Source: Aquatica leii
Lineage: Eukaryota; Arthropoda; Insecta; Coleoptera; Lampyridae
DNA length: 64,000 nt
Assembly (NCBI GenBank): GCA_035610365.1
Contig: CM069432.1
Coordinates: 264,799,177-264,863,176 of the forward strand
Reading direction: 5' to 3'
The position numbers were made by a program, and so were the translations under genes. The notes beneath the pieces were generated by a model. The model searched no databases. It worked only from the letters and a program-made list of their open reading frames with translations, and was not told the origin of the DNA. The first letter of the stretch is position 1. Every line of letters starts with the position of its first letter. This document shows, in pieces, positions 22,100-33,400 of the stretch.

Positions 22100-22160
22100 C
22101 CCTTTCCCTCTTTTTTTATTACTTGTTATTTATTATTTTTTTATTTTTTTAATTTTTTTT

Positions 22161-22479
22161 TAAATTTAGTTATTTATTTAATTTTTTTTTCTTTATTATA
22201 AACTGATTGCTTGATAAATCTAAATTATGTAATTATCTTGCATTTAGATTTAGTTACAGGATCGGTGAGGTTTCTTCGCCTATTATTCCTATTGCGGGTT
22301 TCACTAAACGGAAAATTTCGGTTGAAATTTAACGACTTCAACTTGAATAAAAACTACAATTGACTTTTGCTGTGTGTTTTTCACATATTGAGAGTCGGCA
22401 GTGTATATGGAACTTCATACAACGTAGCAATTTTCTTTGGTTTGCGTGTTTTAATTTTCAAACGTGAGTGGGTTACATC
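22161..22479 (+). other. Spacer, nothing recognised
   Basis: T-rich stretch grading into unassigned DNA between the LINE 5' side and a repeat-unit fragment. Confidence 0.45.
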
Positions 22480-22795
22480 ACGATACCTACAGTCGAAATA
22501 ATAAAATCTGTGCCTATAACACTCGATCGCTACACCGTGCGGTTATTGACTGATGACTGCGCTTTTCTTGAGATAACGCGCGAATAAGGGGACAAAGATG
22601 TCCTGATATACTATACTTGCATACGCAATGCTGACACCCGTTGGGCCAAACAACGATTGCGGAATCACGGCGAGGGTGATTCCGCCGTAGGTAGAAAGAC
22701 TAAGCGGAACAATAAACGTAGGTAACGAACGCGACAAAGGTAACAAGTATTGCAAACCGAAAATTCCGACAGGGGAATTGGTTAACGCTCATGTG
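22480..22795 (+). repeat. Isolated fragment of the tandem unit
   Basis: Carries ATACCTACAGTCGAAATAAT, CACTCGATCGCTACAC, GGCCAAACAACGATTG, GCGGAACAATAAACG and finally GGGGAATTGGTTAACG in the same order as the array at 11-16.6 kb. About half a unit. Confidence 0.65.
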
Positions 22796-22799
22796 GGTT

Positions 22800-23310
22800 A
22801 TACGGAAGAAGAGTTATTCAGCAATAAGTAAATTTTGGTTGCTTTGGGAGCCCGGCAACACATAGTGTTGATCGTCACCCAAAAAAGAGAAAGGAATACG
22901 GCCGATGCTGCGTTTAACCGATCGCAAGCAAATGGTCCGGGCACGTTTACTATCCGGACGGGGCACATGACGGGCGGCCGGTATAAGAAAGGTGCATTTA
23001 GGATAACGGGGCCGAAACTTACCCAGAATAATACAACGCTACCGAGAAACACTTTAGATCGAAACGACGTGGACACGATCGGTGTAGATGCGGGCGGGTA
23101 AAGATAGGTTACAATTTATTCAAATATACGTGGCGAAAATGAACCTCGTTCTCTTTTACGATGTGAGATGGTTCTATCTACGTCTGAGGGATGGTTGTCG
23201 TCCGGACGGGACGCAGTTTGATGGCAAGTGTGTTACTTGTTCGCAAAAGTGCTACAGACTCAGACATCTTTGCTGCGGTCTAACGTTACTTACATTAGCT
23301 TCATTTTGAC
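22800..23310 (+). other. Unassigned GC-richer segment
   Basis: An 88-codon open frame at 22835-23101 and a 73-codon frame at 23088-23309 stand out from the AT-rich surroundings, but neither has a recognisable motif or splice context. Probably repeat-derived; no function proposed. Confidence 0.35.
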
Positions 23311-24351
23311 TTGCACAGTATATATATATATTTTGTATGTTTACTTGTATTTATTTACGTTTGCGTCTGTGTAATTTCGATTTCTTTTTTTCTATTTTGT
23401 TTATACTTTTCTTGGTAAAATAGACAATTTTTAGTAAATTGAGAAACGTATTGTTATCGAGTTAGCTAATTATAGAACCCATTTTTGAAGCATATTGAAA
23501 CTATGTAAGATGTAATTCTTTCTATCAGGGTCTTACGAAAAGTTTTAATAATAATAATAATAATTGATTACTATTACATTCTGATAAATACATGTAAAGC
23601 TGAAGTTGCATGCGTCTGACTTTAAACCGAATATATTTGCGATAAGCATAGGCAACTTACAATTCGAAAAAACGCGGCAATACAAATCAAAATTTTAAAA
23701 ATGGTGTGTGAAACGTACGCGAGGTAGCGCTGCAATGGATTGACGTTTACGATTGTGGGGGAATCATTTTATCAACTGGCTTTCTTTGTAGTGCGTGTAA
23801 AGGCGTTCTTCATATCAAAGGTAAAATAAATGTCGAATCGTTATTAATCGTGGATTAATTGATAAACAGAAATGAGTTATAGTCTTAACTATTCGAACAA
23901 CGTATATTTGTAGATCGAGTTGTTAAACAGGTAAATATATTATAAATTTTTGTTTTTCAGTTCGTACTTGGGTCGAGTTCTCCATTTGACAATGGCGAAG
24001 CCATTTTACGTCTTTACGAATTTTTCAATTTTTATCTTCAAACATCCGTTTGCCGATACGATTATCGCTGTTTAGTGCTGGACATTTGATTATTAAATTA
24101 ATTTGCTAAAACTCGATTCAATTATATTTATAAAATTGCACTCGTCCGAAATTAACGGTATAATTTTTTTGACCTAAATTCTTTTTCTTATTGCATTTGC
24201 GATATGCATTTTATCAGTGCGCTTTTGTGTTGCAGATAAGAAAATATTTTCCAATTTGGTGTATACTACATATTGTAGACAACCAAAGATTGTGGGTTTT
24301 ATAAACCCAATTTTTTTTTATTCAAGTCACTTTGCGTAAAACTCTGCAATC
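23311..24351 (+). other. Upstream region of the helicase gene
   Basis: About 1 kb before the helicase start codon, with an AT microsatellite near 23320 and an AAT run near 23550. A donor-like CAAAGGTAAAA at about 23816-23826 and an acceptor-like TTGCAG near 24235 could bound a 5' UTR intron, but nothing in the sequence proves it. No TATA box is convincing. Confidence 0.4.
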
Positions 24352-24407
24352 ATGATGACCGATACGTTAACCACTAACAATCACGTTGTTCCTCATCAAA
24401 CAAAACT
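24352..24407 (+). CDS. me31B: me31B exon 1 (coding)
   Basis: Starts [13 protein letters not shown], a poorly conserved N-terminus. Donor GTAAGT at 24408, phase 2. Confidence 0.85.
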
Positions 24408-27400
24408 GTAAGTGCAACGTTAACACTCAACATGAAAATAATTAATCGTTTACAGTGATGACAAATTAGACGATATCGGATGGAAATCAAAACTAAAAGT
24501 ACCCCCAAAGGATAAACGAATAAAAACTAGTGTGAGTACTCGTTAAACGACAATAGAAAATTATCAGCGTGGCTGATGATTTTTTCGGATTCCCCAACAT
24601 TTGTAATAAATGATAACCATATTCTGATTGTTGATTTAATAAAAGAAAAGCGACGAAGTGTGTGTGTAAATAATAATTTTGATTGTTTTCGTGACAGGAC
24701 GTTACTGATACACGTGGCAACGAATTTGAAGAATTCTGCTTGAAGCGCGAGTTACTTATGGGTATATTCGAAAAAGGCTGGGAGAAACCGTCGCCAATTC
24801 AAGAAGCGTCTATTCCAATTGCTCTTTCGGGAAAAGATGTACTAGCAAGAGCCAAAAATGGCACAGGTACGATTACTTTACATTAATTACAAAGTTTTTT
24901 AACAAAATTGTGTTAGGTAAAACTGGTGCTTATTGTATCCCGGTATTAGAACAAGTAGATCCTGATAAAGACTACATACAAGCTTTAATATTAGTGCCGA
25001 CGCGTGAATTGGCACTACAAACTTCACAAATATGTATAGAATTAGCGAAACACATGCGTGTTCGTGTCATGGTCACAACAGGCGGTACCAATTTAAGAGA
25101 CGATATAATGCGTATCTATCAAAAAGTACAAGTTATTATTGCTACGCCCGGTCGTATTCTTGATCTCATGGATAAACAGGTAGCGAAAATGGATCAGTGT
25201 CGAATCCTTGTACTCGATGAAGCCGACAAACTCCTATCGCAAGACTTCAAAGATATGCTTCATCATTTAATCGCAAGACTGCCAGACGAGAGACAAATTT
25301 TATTGTTCTCTGCGACGTTTCCGCTTACCGTCAAACAATTTATGGAAAAACACTTACGCGATCCTTACGAAATTAATTTAATGGAAGAATTAACGTTAAA
25401 AGGTGTAACGCAATATTACGCGTTTGTACAGGAACGACAAAAAGTGCATTGTCTTAATACTCTTTTCTCAAAGGTATTTTTGTATTTTGTTTCGAATTTT
25501 TGTGTCATTCGTTGATTTTTTTTTAGTTGCAAATAAACCAAAGTATTATATTTTGTAATTCGACGCAACGAGTCGAGCTGTTGGCTAAAAAAATTACCGA
25601 ACTTGGATATTGCTGCTATTATATACATGCGAAAATGGCACAAGCACACAGAAACCGGGTGTTCCACGATTTTAGAGCTGGGCTCTGTCGAAATCTAGTC
25701 TGTTCCGATTTATTCACGAGGGGTGAGTTATTAAATTTTTTTTGATACGATGCATATATTGACTTCAATTTGCTTATTGATGGCAGTTTATTGGTGTACC
25801 TATATGCTATACCGATTTTGTGTTTTTTCAACGTGACTTGAATCTATATTCTTGTCATTCAATATAACACATACATAAGTTCATTTATTTGTAATTGTAT
25901 AATTTTGTTGTTGTAATTATAAATATCAGTATTACTGCAACATGCCTTAATGAGTCAATGTAATAATTATTTTTTATCTGTTAATTGAAGCACAACTTAA
26001 ATGCAATTTTGATTGTACGTGAGTCATAAGTTTGTAATTCTTTAGATAAGAAATTGTGTTGATTATTTAAATTTTTTAACTTTGAAACTGAAGTAAAAAT
26101 AATACTGGATGTTGAATTTTTGAAACTTCGATTTTTGTATTAAAAGAAAGTCTGGACGTCTGATTAATTTTTTTTGGCAACACTGATAACGATGTGGGGT
26201 CCTTAAGGTACGTTAAAAAATTGAAAATTGTTGAGGTTGTGAAATTATTTAACGTTTTAACTTATGAAATTGTTTAATATTGCTGAAATGTATTTGTAAG
26301 TGTAAACGCGCCTTTATATTATTTTAGCCACTAAGATATACAGAGTGATTTTTTTAACTTGAAACACTTAAATATCTTGACAAGAACCTATCCGACAAAA
26401 ACATATCTCTAATAAAAGGTACATAGTTTGGAGGGAAAAGTTCGTTTTTACTATTCAAAATTTCCCCCTCGCCCCCTAGGAGATGAAACTGATGGCATCT
26501 TTGAAATTTTAAATAGTTGTTAGACTGGCCTTGTATTTAAATTTATTTCACATACTACAGATGACTTATCTTACTTGCTCACTACCAACTTAACTTGACC
26601 AAAAACTAAAAAACCTAAGTGAAGTATACATAGGGTGTTTCAAAACTAGCTACTTAAAATCTATTCAAGTAAGGTCTTACAACTCGGCTGACCTGACTCC
26701 TGATCGACCCGATCAAGCGAGGAAGTGGAGGGGTTGTTTGCCGACCAGGGCTTCAAATGAGAAGAATCAAATACACCCTCAAAAGGCCACCTGCGTTAGC
26801 TGAAAGCCCTCGACATCCCTAACACAATATCTATCATTATTTAAGATCTTACAAATCACATACGGACCCTTGAATTTGGGCAATAGCTTCTTATTTACTC
26901 CCGCAGTTGACACATTATTTGCTACAACAACGTAATCACCTATATTGTAGGTTCTAACCTTCTTATGCGACTTGTTATAATACTGGATACTGTATGCTTG
27001 CTTTTTCTCAATATTCGCGGAAGCATCCATGCGAATCTTATCTAAATCGTAATTTTGGTTATCTAATAAGAGATTTCGAAGTCGATCGTCTATTCCAAAT
27101 AACAATCGCGACGGAGTATTTCCGGTGGATTTACTCAACGTGTTGTTCATAGAAAATTCAACAGTCTCCAACACTTCATCCCAACAACTAGGAGAAGAGG
27201 TTAACTTTGCTAACATTGAAATGACTACGCGGTTCTTTCTTTCTACCTGCCCATTACCCCGCGGTGTGCCGATTGCAATTTTTACGTGTTGCACGCCCCT
27301 ATTGGACAACGCGTCTTCAAAAACTTTTGATGTAAAAGCAGCGCCACGATCGGATATGATACGTTGCGGTACACTATAATTTCGTAAATAAGATGAAATG

Positions 27401-30400
27401 TGCTTAACAGTTTCCTTCGCGTCGACGGATTTACACGCGTATAGTATCAAGACTAAAATATGACTATTATTACTTCCGGTCTTCTCAAAGGGCCCCAGGT
27501 GATCGACGTGTACGGTGGTGAAGGGGGCATCACCCTTTGGAATTGCATGTAAAAAGCCCTCACTGTTACCATCCTTATTTGAATACACTATGCATTTCAA
27601 ACAGTTCCCAATAAAATGCTTAACCTTTTCCCTCATCTTGGGGAACCAGTAACTCCGCAAAATGAGCTCAACCGTCTTATCCACCCCGCAATGTCCCATA
27701 CTTGAATGGTACTTATGAATAATTTCATACTCCATAACGCTAGGTACATAAAACAAAACTTTATCAGCGTGCTTTCGATACACCAACCCGTTCAACAACT
27801 CATACTCAGTGCATTGTTGATGCTCTAATTTGTCGCGAACAACTTTAATTTCATCATCGGCATCTTGTTTCACGGACAACGTAAATTCTATAGGGTTGTC
27901 CTCAATAATCATGACAGCGGAGAGTCGACTTAAAGCGTCCACGTGTGACATACGAATTCCCGCGCGATGCTGTATGTTATAATTAAAATCCTGCAAGAAA
28001 ATAACCCAACGCATTATCCGAGGAACAATCTCCTTCTTTGAAAACGTCGCACTAATGCTATGGCAATCCGTAATGATAGTAAACGAAATCCTTTTTAAAT
28101 AAATTTCGAACCGTTTGACCGAATATACTATAGCCAGGCATTAGAGCTCATAGCTATGGTAGCGACTTTCACACTCACTTACGCGTTTGCTGTAATAAGC
28201 AATTGGGTGAAATTTCCCATCGCTCTGTTTTTGGAGCAAAATACCTCCAAACCCCAGTGCACTTGCGTCGCAATCCAGCTGGGTTTCTGCAGACACCGAG
28301 TAAATAGCTAACACAGGTTCTCTTACCAAGTGTTTCTTAATAGACTCCATCGCCCCTAATTGACTTCGTCCGAACTCAAACTCGACGTCCTTTTTTACTA
28401 AATCAAAAAGTGGTTTGGCAAGAATTGAAAAATTTCTAATGAAACGTCGAAAATAACTGCTTAAGCCCAAGAACCCGCGCAATTCTTTAACGCTTCTAGG
28501 AATCGGGTACTCTACAACCGCTCTCACGTTTTCGGGATTTGGCCTAATGCCATCATCGCGTATTTTATAACCCAAGTATTCCGTACTAGTTTGTAAATAA
28601 CTACATTTATCTGTACGCAACTCAAACGAATTTTCTACTAACGTTCGAAAAACGTCCCTTAAAATGCTCATACTTTCATTAACGGTATTAGTGGCAATCA
28701 TTATGTCGTCCAAGTAAACTAAAATTCTTCCGCTTGATATTAGATCGCGAAAAACCTCCGATATGAATCTAACAAAAATCGATGGACTGTTACGGAAACC
28801 GAAGGGCAATCTCAAAAACTCATATTGCCCCTCCGGAGTCACAAAAGCCGTGTACTGTGACGAGCCTTTTTCCAACCGAATGTTATAAAAAGCGTCTTTT
28901 AAGTCTAGCTTACTGAAGTATTTTTTTCCTTTTTTTTTTTGGAAATCTATCCCTTATTGCGACTTTATTCAGATCACGATAATCAATACAAAATCGTTTG
29001 GAACCGTCTTTTTTACTGACCAGAACTATTGGCGAAGCATACGGCGAGATGCTAGGCCTTATTATCTCTCTAGCTAATAAATCCTCGATAATTTGCTTAA
29101 CCGCGAGCTTATCAAAATGTGACAACCTTCTATGTCGAAAAAAAAACGGGGAATGGTTATCTTGTAACCTTATTGTAGCTAAAAACTTAATTTGAGATTT
29201 TTTACTTCTCGGAGCACTCAAATATTCAGTATTATACAACTCTACAAATGCAGAAGCATCATTAGGAGAAATTTCCTCACCTATACTTAAATTTAAATTA
29301 GGTTCATCGCCCAAATCGATCAACATTAATTCATTAATTATATTCCCTTCATTCTCCCCTGCCGTTACATTATCACAAATAGAATTAATAACAACAGTGT
29401 CCCCCAATGTAATTGCAAAATTCGGATTTAAAACAAAGTTTCTACCTAGTAAACATGAAACAGACATAGTTGAGTCAGGCACCACATAAAACAGATGTTG
29501 CATCTTAATATTATCATTAATACACAAAAGACAATTAAATTTACATAAAATTTGTAAAGGACTACCATTAATTCCTTGAAATTTAGCAATTTTAGCAGGC
29601 AAGATTTCGCGCAATGCTTCAGGCACCAAACTATCCTTGATAAGGGATATTGCACTACCCGTATCGATTAATGCACTTAAAGTAACACCTAATTCATTTA
29701 CCTGAATCTCAATTGTGTATGGTCTCACAATTTCGGTTTCCTCCAACAAAAGAGTCGTTTCTCCATTGGTGGTGGAGTCCGCAGCAGCTTTTCGATGATC
29801 TACCTTTGGACAATCTCGTCTCACATGGGATGCATCACCGCAGTTGTAGCAAGAACCTCTACTTCTAGATGGCTTCGAACATGACGTAGCGTAGTGCCCC
29901 ATTTCACCACAATTGAAGCATTTCATAGCTGAAGACGTACGCTCTCTTACATTAGGTGCCCTATTCATTGGTACTGCAGCCATTGTAATTGAACGCCCTC
30001 CATTACCAACTCTCTCTTGATTAGAAATTGAATTCATAACTTGTAGCAAATGACCCAACGTTTGAAATTCCTTCATCTTTGCTTGGGTTTGCATCGAGAC
30101 TTTATCAAACCTATCAATAATATAAGAAATGATATCCTCTTTACATAAAGATAATCTGTTCGCAAGCATTACCTCTTCTTGGAAGTAAATGGCAAATTTC
30201 TCACCCCGCTTCCAACGCCTACTTTCAAATTTTTTCATTAGCATCAGCCTATCGTCCTTGCAAGAGAACATAGACAACATCTCCAATTTTAAGTCTCCAT
30301 ATGATAAGGAAACCAAGCCAATGCGTTCCCTCTCAATCTACCAATCAATATTAACTTCATCGTTCTCAAATCTACATCGTAAGTGTCGCGAACATTGCCA

Positions 30401-33400
30401 ATCCGCTCATACCACTGCCTATGTCTTCATCTATTCCACCAGAAAACCACGGCACAAGAGCTGCCAAATGCTCAACTTTGTGTACCGACCCCACTGATGT
30501 TTGGGTCGCGTGCACCACCGATTCAATCAAATCTTTAACACTAAAATTTGATAGGACAGCCCCCGCTGTTCCTTCAATATCACCATCCATTGCCAACGGT
30601 TGATCAACGGCCCCCGCCATCCTTGAATCTTCCGGGAATGACATAACCACACTTCTACCACGTGCTCTCAAGAAAATCTTAAACTTCTTTGCAAATAAAC
30701 AGCACCCACCTAGACAACCTGTTTACAACCCCACACCTGAAGTTGTTAGACTGGCCTTTTATTTAAATTTATTTCACATACTACAGATGACTTATCTTAC
30801 TTACTCACTACCAACTTAACTTGACCAAAAACTAAAAAACCTAAGTGAAGTATACTAGCTACTTAAAATCTATTCAAGTAAGGTCTTACATAGGAACCGT
30901 TATTTTTTATTACATATTCAGATTCTACTGGAAAAAGTACATCGTTTTATCTGAAGTTTTCGTTAACTTTAGATGCATTATGTGCTGTCTCATTCAGCTG
31001 GTGAATTTTATATTTTTTAAATTATTGTTGTTACTGTTAAGAATAGTTTGCATGTAATGCACGTGCGTTTTCCCGTGTGCTATACATAATTTGTTTTTTT
31101 TTCCAATAATATTATCTGTAGTAACCTAGGACAGTAACTAACAATGATATTCGAATGTTTTAAATAGAAAAAAGTAATGTAGGTGTATTTTCAAGTGTAT
31201 TTCTGTTCAACAAGAATAAAAGTGTTAATTAATCCAAGTTCCTTCAAGTCCAGTCCTTTTCATACAATTCACTCATCCATCCATACCAAAAAGTTACTTT
31301 TTAGAATAAAATGGACGTATTAACTGTAGAAGGAAAAATTGAAATTGTCCATGTTTTTGGAGAATGTGGCAGAAATTTCCGTCAGGCTTTTTCACTTGCT
31401 TCATTTCAACGTGTAGTTCATCAGTTTACTACTGAAGGAAGTGTGAAACCTACACAAAGGACCCGTCGAAGAACAGCTACTGGAGAAGGAAATCAAATTA
31501 ATGTATTAGCTGCTGTAGCCTATAACTCTCATATTAGTTGACGGGAAGTGGCTCGAGACTCGATTGTCCCAGAGCAGTGTACTGACAATTCTAAAGCGGC
31601 ATAAAAATCATCTATACCATGTGGCTTTGCATCACGAACTTCATAACGTTGATTTTCAAAATCGAGTAGTATTTTGTCAGTGGGCACGCCAACAAATACA
31701 AATAAGGCTAAACTTCTTTTATCAGGTGTTGTTTTCTGATGAGTCATCCTTTACAAACCACGGAATTGTCAATAGGCATAACATGCATTATCAGAGTGTT
31801 GATAATTCGCAGTGGCTGCGCCAAGTTAAACATCAGCGACTATGGTCTGTAAACGTGTGGTGTGGAATTATTGGCGACAGTCTCATCGGTCCCTACTTCC
31901 ATTGATGGACATTTAAATGATGAATGCTATCGAGATTTTTTTGCAAAATGAACTGCCAATATTACTTGAAAATGTTAACCTGAAATTGCGACAAAACATG
32001 TGGTACTGTCCAGCTCACTATTCGATAGCAGCACGCAAAATACTCTACAATTACTTCAATGGCCGATTGATTGGGAGAGCCGGCCCTGTAAATTGGCCTG
32101 CTAGATCACCAGATCTTACTTCACCGGATTTCTTTTAATGAGGGTACCTGAAAAAAAAGGTGTATCGAGATGTGCCAACTACTCGTGAAAATATGATTGA
32201 GCGAATCCGAAACGTTTGTGCTCAAATTGAACCCGATGTACTTTTGAGTTGTGTACATTCATTCGAAACGCGGATTCAGAAATGTGTTTAAGTTAAAGGT
32301 TACCAATTTGAATACTTATTGTAATTAGGAGTTGAATAGAGTTTACTGCCCAAGTTTGACCTAAAAATTTACACATTATTCTGTAATTTACAAAATAAAT
32401 TAATTTAGTTCCATAATTTTACCTCATTAGTTCTCTTTTATAGTAAAATGTTGATTTGTTTCATGTGAATGAATTTCCAAATGCAATGCAGTAGTTTAGT
32501 AGTGAAATAATTCAATAAATAAAAATCTGTCGATTACAGCGCCATCTATCACGAATCAAAAACAATGTTTCAGATAAAACGTATGTACTTTTTCCAGTAG
32601 AATCTGAACATTTAAAGTTTCAAAGTTGCCCCCCGTTTCATCCCCTAGGGGGACGAGATGGAAACTTTGAATAGTAAAAATAAACTTCCCCCTCCAAACT
32701 ATGGATCTTTTATTAGAGAAATTTTTTTGTCGGATAGGTTCTTGTTAAGATATTTAAGTGTTTCAAGTTAAAAAATCACTCGGTATAACCTAAGATTAAG
32801 TTAGCGAGTCATGCCATATTTTTCTTATGTATTTTTTGTATTCTCAATAATATAATAATACAACTACCTACAACATTTCATAAATAACAATATAAATGCT
32901 TTATTGTTTTTAAAAGACAAGTACATTGACTAATTTTTGAGTTTTTATCTTCACATAAAATCTACATTATCAGTGGTTCTAAAACTTACTTAGTTACAAT
33001 TACTAACTTTAATAATTCTGTTGATAACTCAATGCTCCTCCGCAATTGAAACATAAAAAAAAACATTTTGAGCAAGTATCATATATATACACTGGATCTC
33101 AAATAAAATGCACCACATAGGAGTAAACGTGGAGGCCTGAAATTTTGAATGTAAAACTGTTATATATGAACAAATAAATGATTAAAATTTGGAATGAAAA
33201 TGTTGATGTATTAAAAAAATATACATGGTGTTTTCAACATTACGCTTCTTTTACTTTTATTTCTGAACCTTTATTGTTGTTTTTCATATTTTTTTAGATG
33301 TAATCAGTTGTCATTGATTGTAAGTCGCGAGTTCGCAGGTAATTTCCAACAATTAACGCATTTTGAGCGAGGGCGAATTATTAGTATGCAGAAAGCTGGG

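Larger units (their letters stand above)
17990..22160 (-). mobile_element. Minus-strand LINE with endonuclease and RT, frame-broken
   Basis: Four kilobases of strong strand asymmetry, almost all C and T on the + strand, encode a highly charged Lys/Glu/Arg-rich LINE polyprotein on the minus strand. From 5' to 3' (high to low coordinates): a coiled-coil N-terminal part, AP-type endonuclease, RT, and a Lys/Arg-rich C-terminus. The frame changes several times. The ends are not precise: the 5' side fades into T-rich DNA near 22160 and the 3' side near 18000. Clade not resolved. Confidence 0.8.
26518..30890 (-). mobile_element. Ty3/Gypsy element, short LTRs, minus strand
   Basis: Direct LTRs 26518-26681 (164 bp) and 30744-30890 (147 bp) begin TGTTAGACTGGCC and end GGTCTTACA. 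The left one has an extra 17 bp (TAGGGTGTTTC within it). Flanks TAGT/TAGG suggest a weak 3-4 bp duplication. The interior reads gag, protease, RT, RNase H and integrase on the minus strand. LTR similarity is high, so the insertion is fairly recent relative to its mariner host. Confidence 0.85.
26339..32785 (+). mobile_element. IS630/Tc1/mariner-superfamily element with about 230-bp TIRs, interrupted by Gypsy
   Basis: The left end reads TACAGAGTGATTTTTTTAAC and the reverse complement of the right end reads TACCGAGTGATTTTTTAACT, with TA on each side. Similarity of the inverted repeats continues for about 230 bp, including TATCCGACAAAAA and GTTTGGAGGG. The left TIR is cut by the minus-strand Gypsy (26518-30890) and resumes at 30891 (CAGATTCTACTGGAAAAAGT), matching the right TIR near 32600. 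Without Gypsy it is about 2.1 kb. The transposase is at 31311-32291. Confidence 0.8.
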
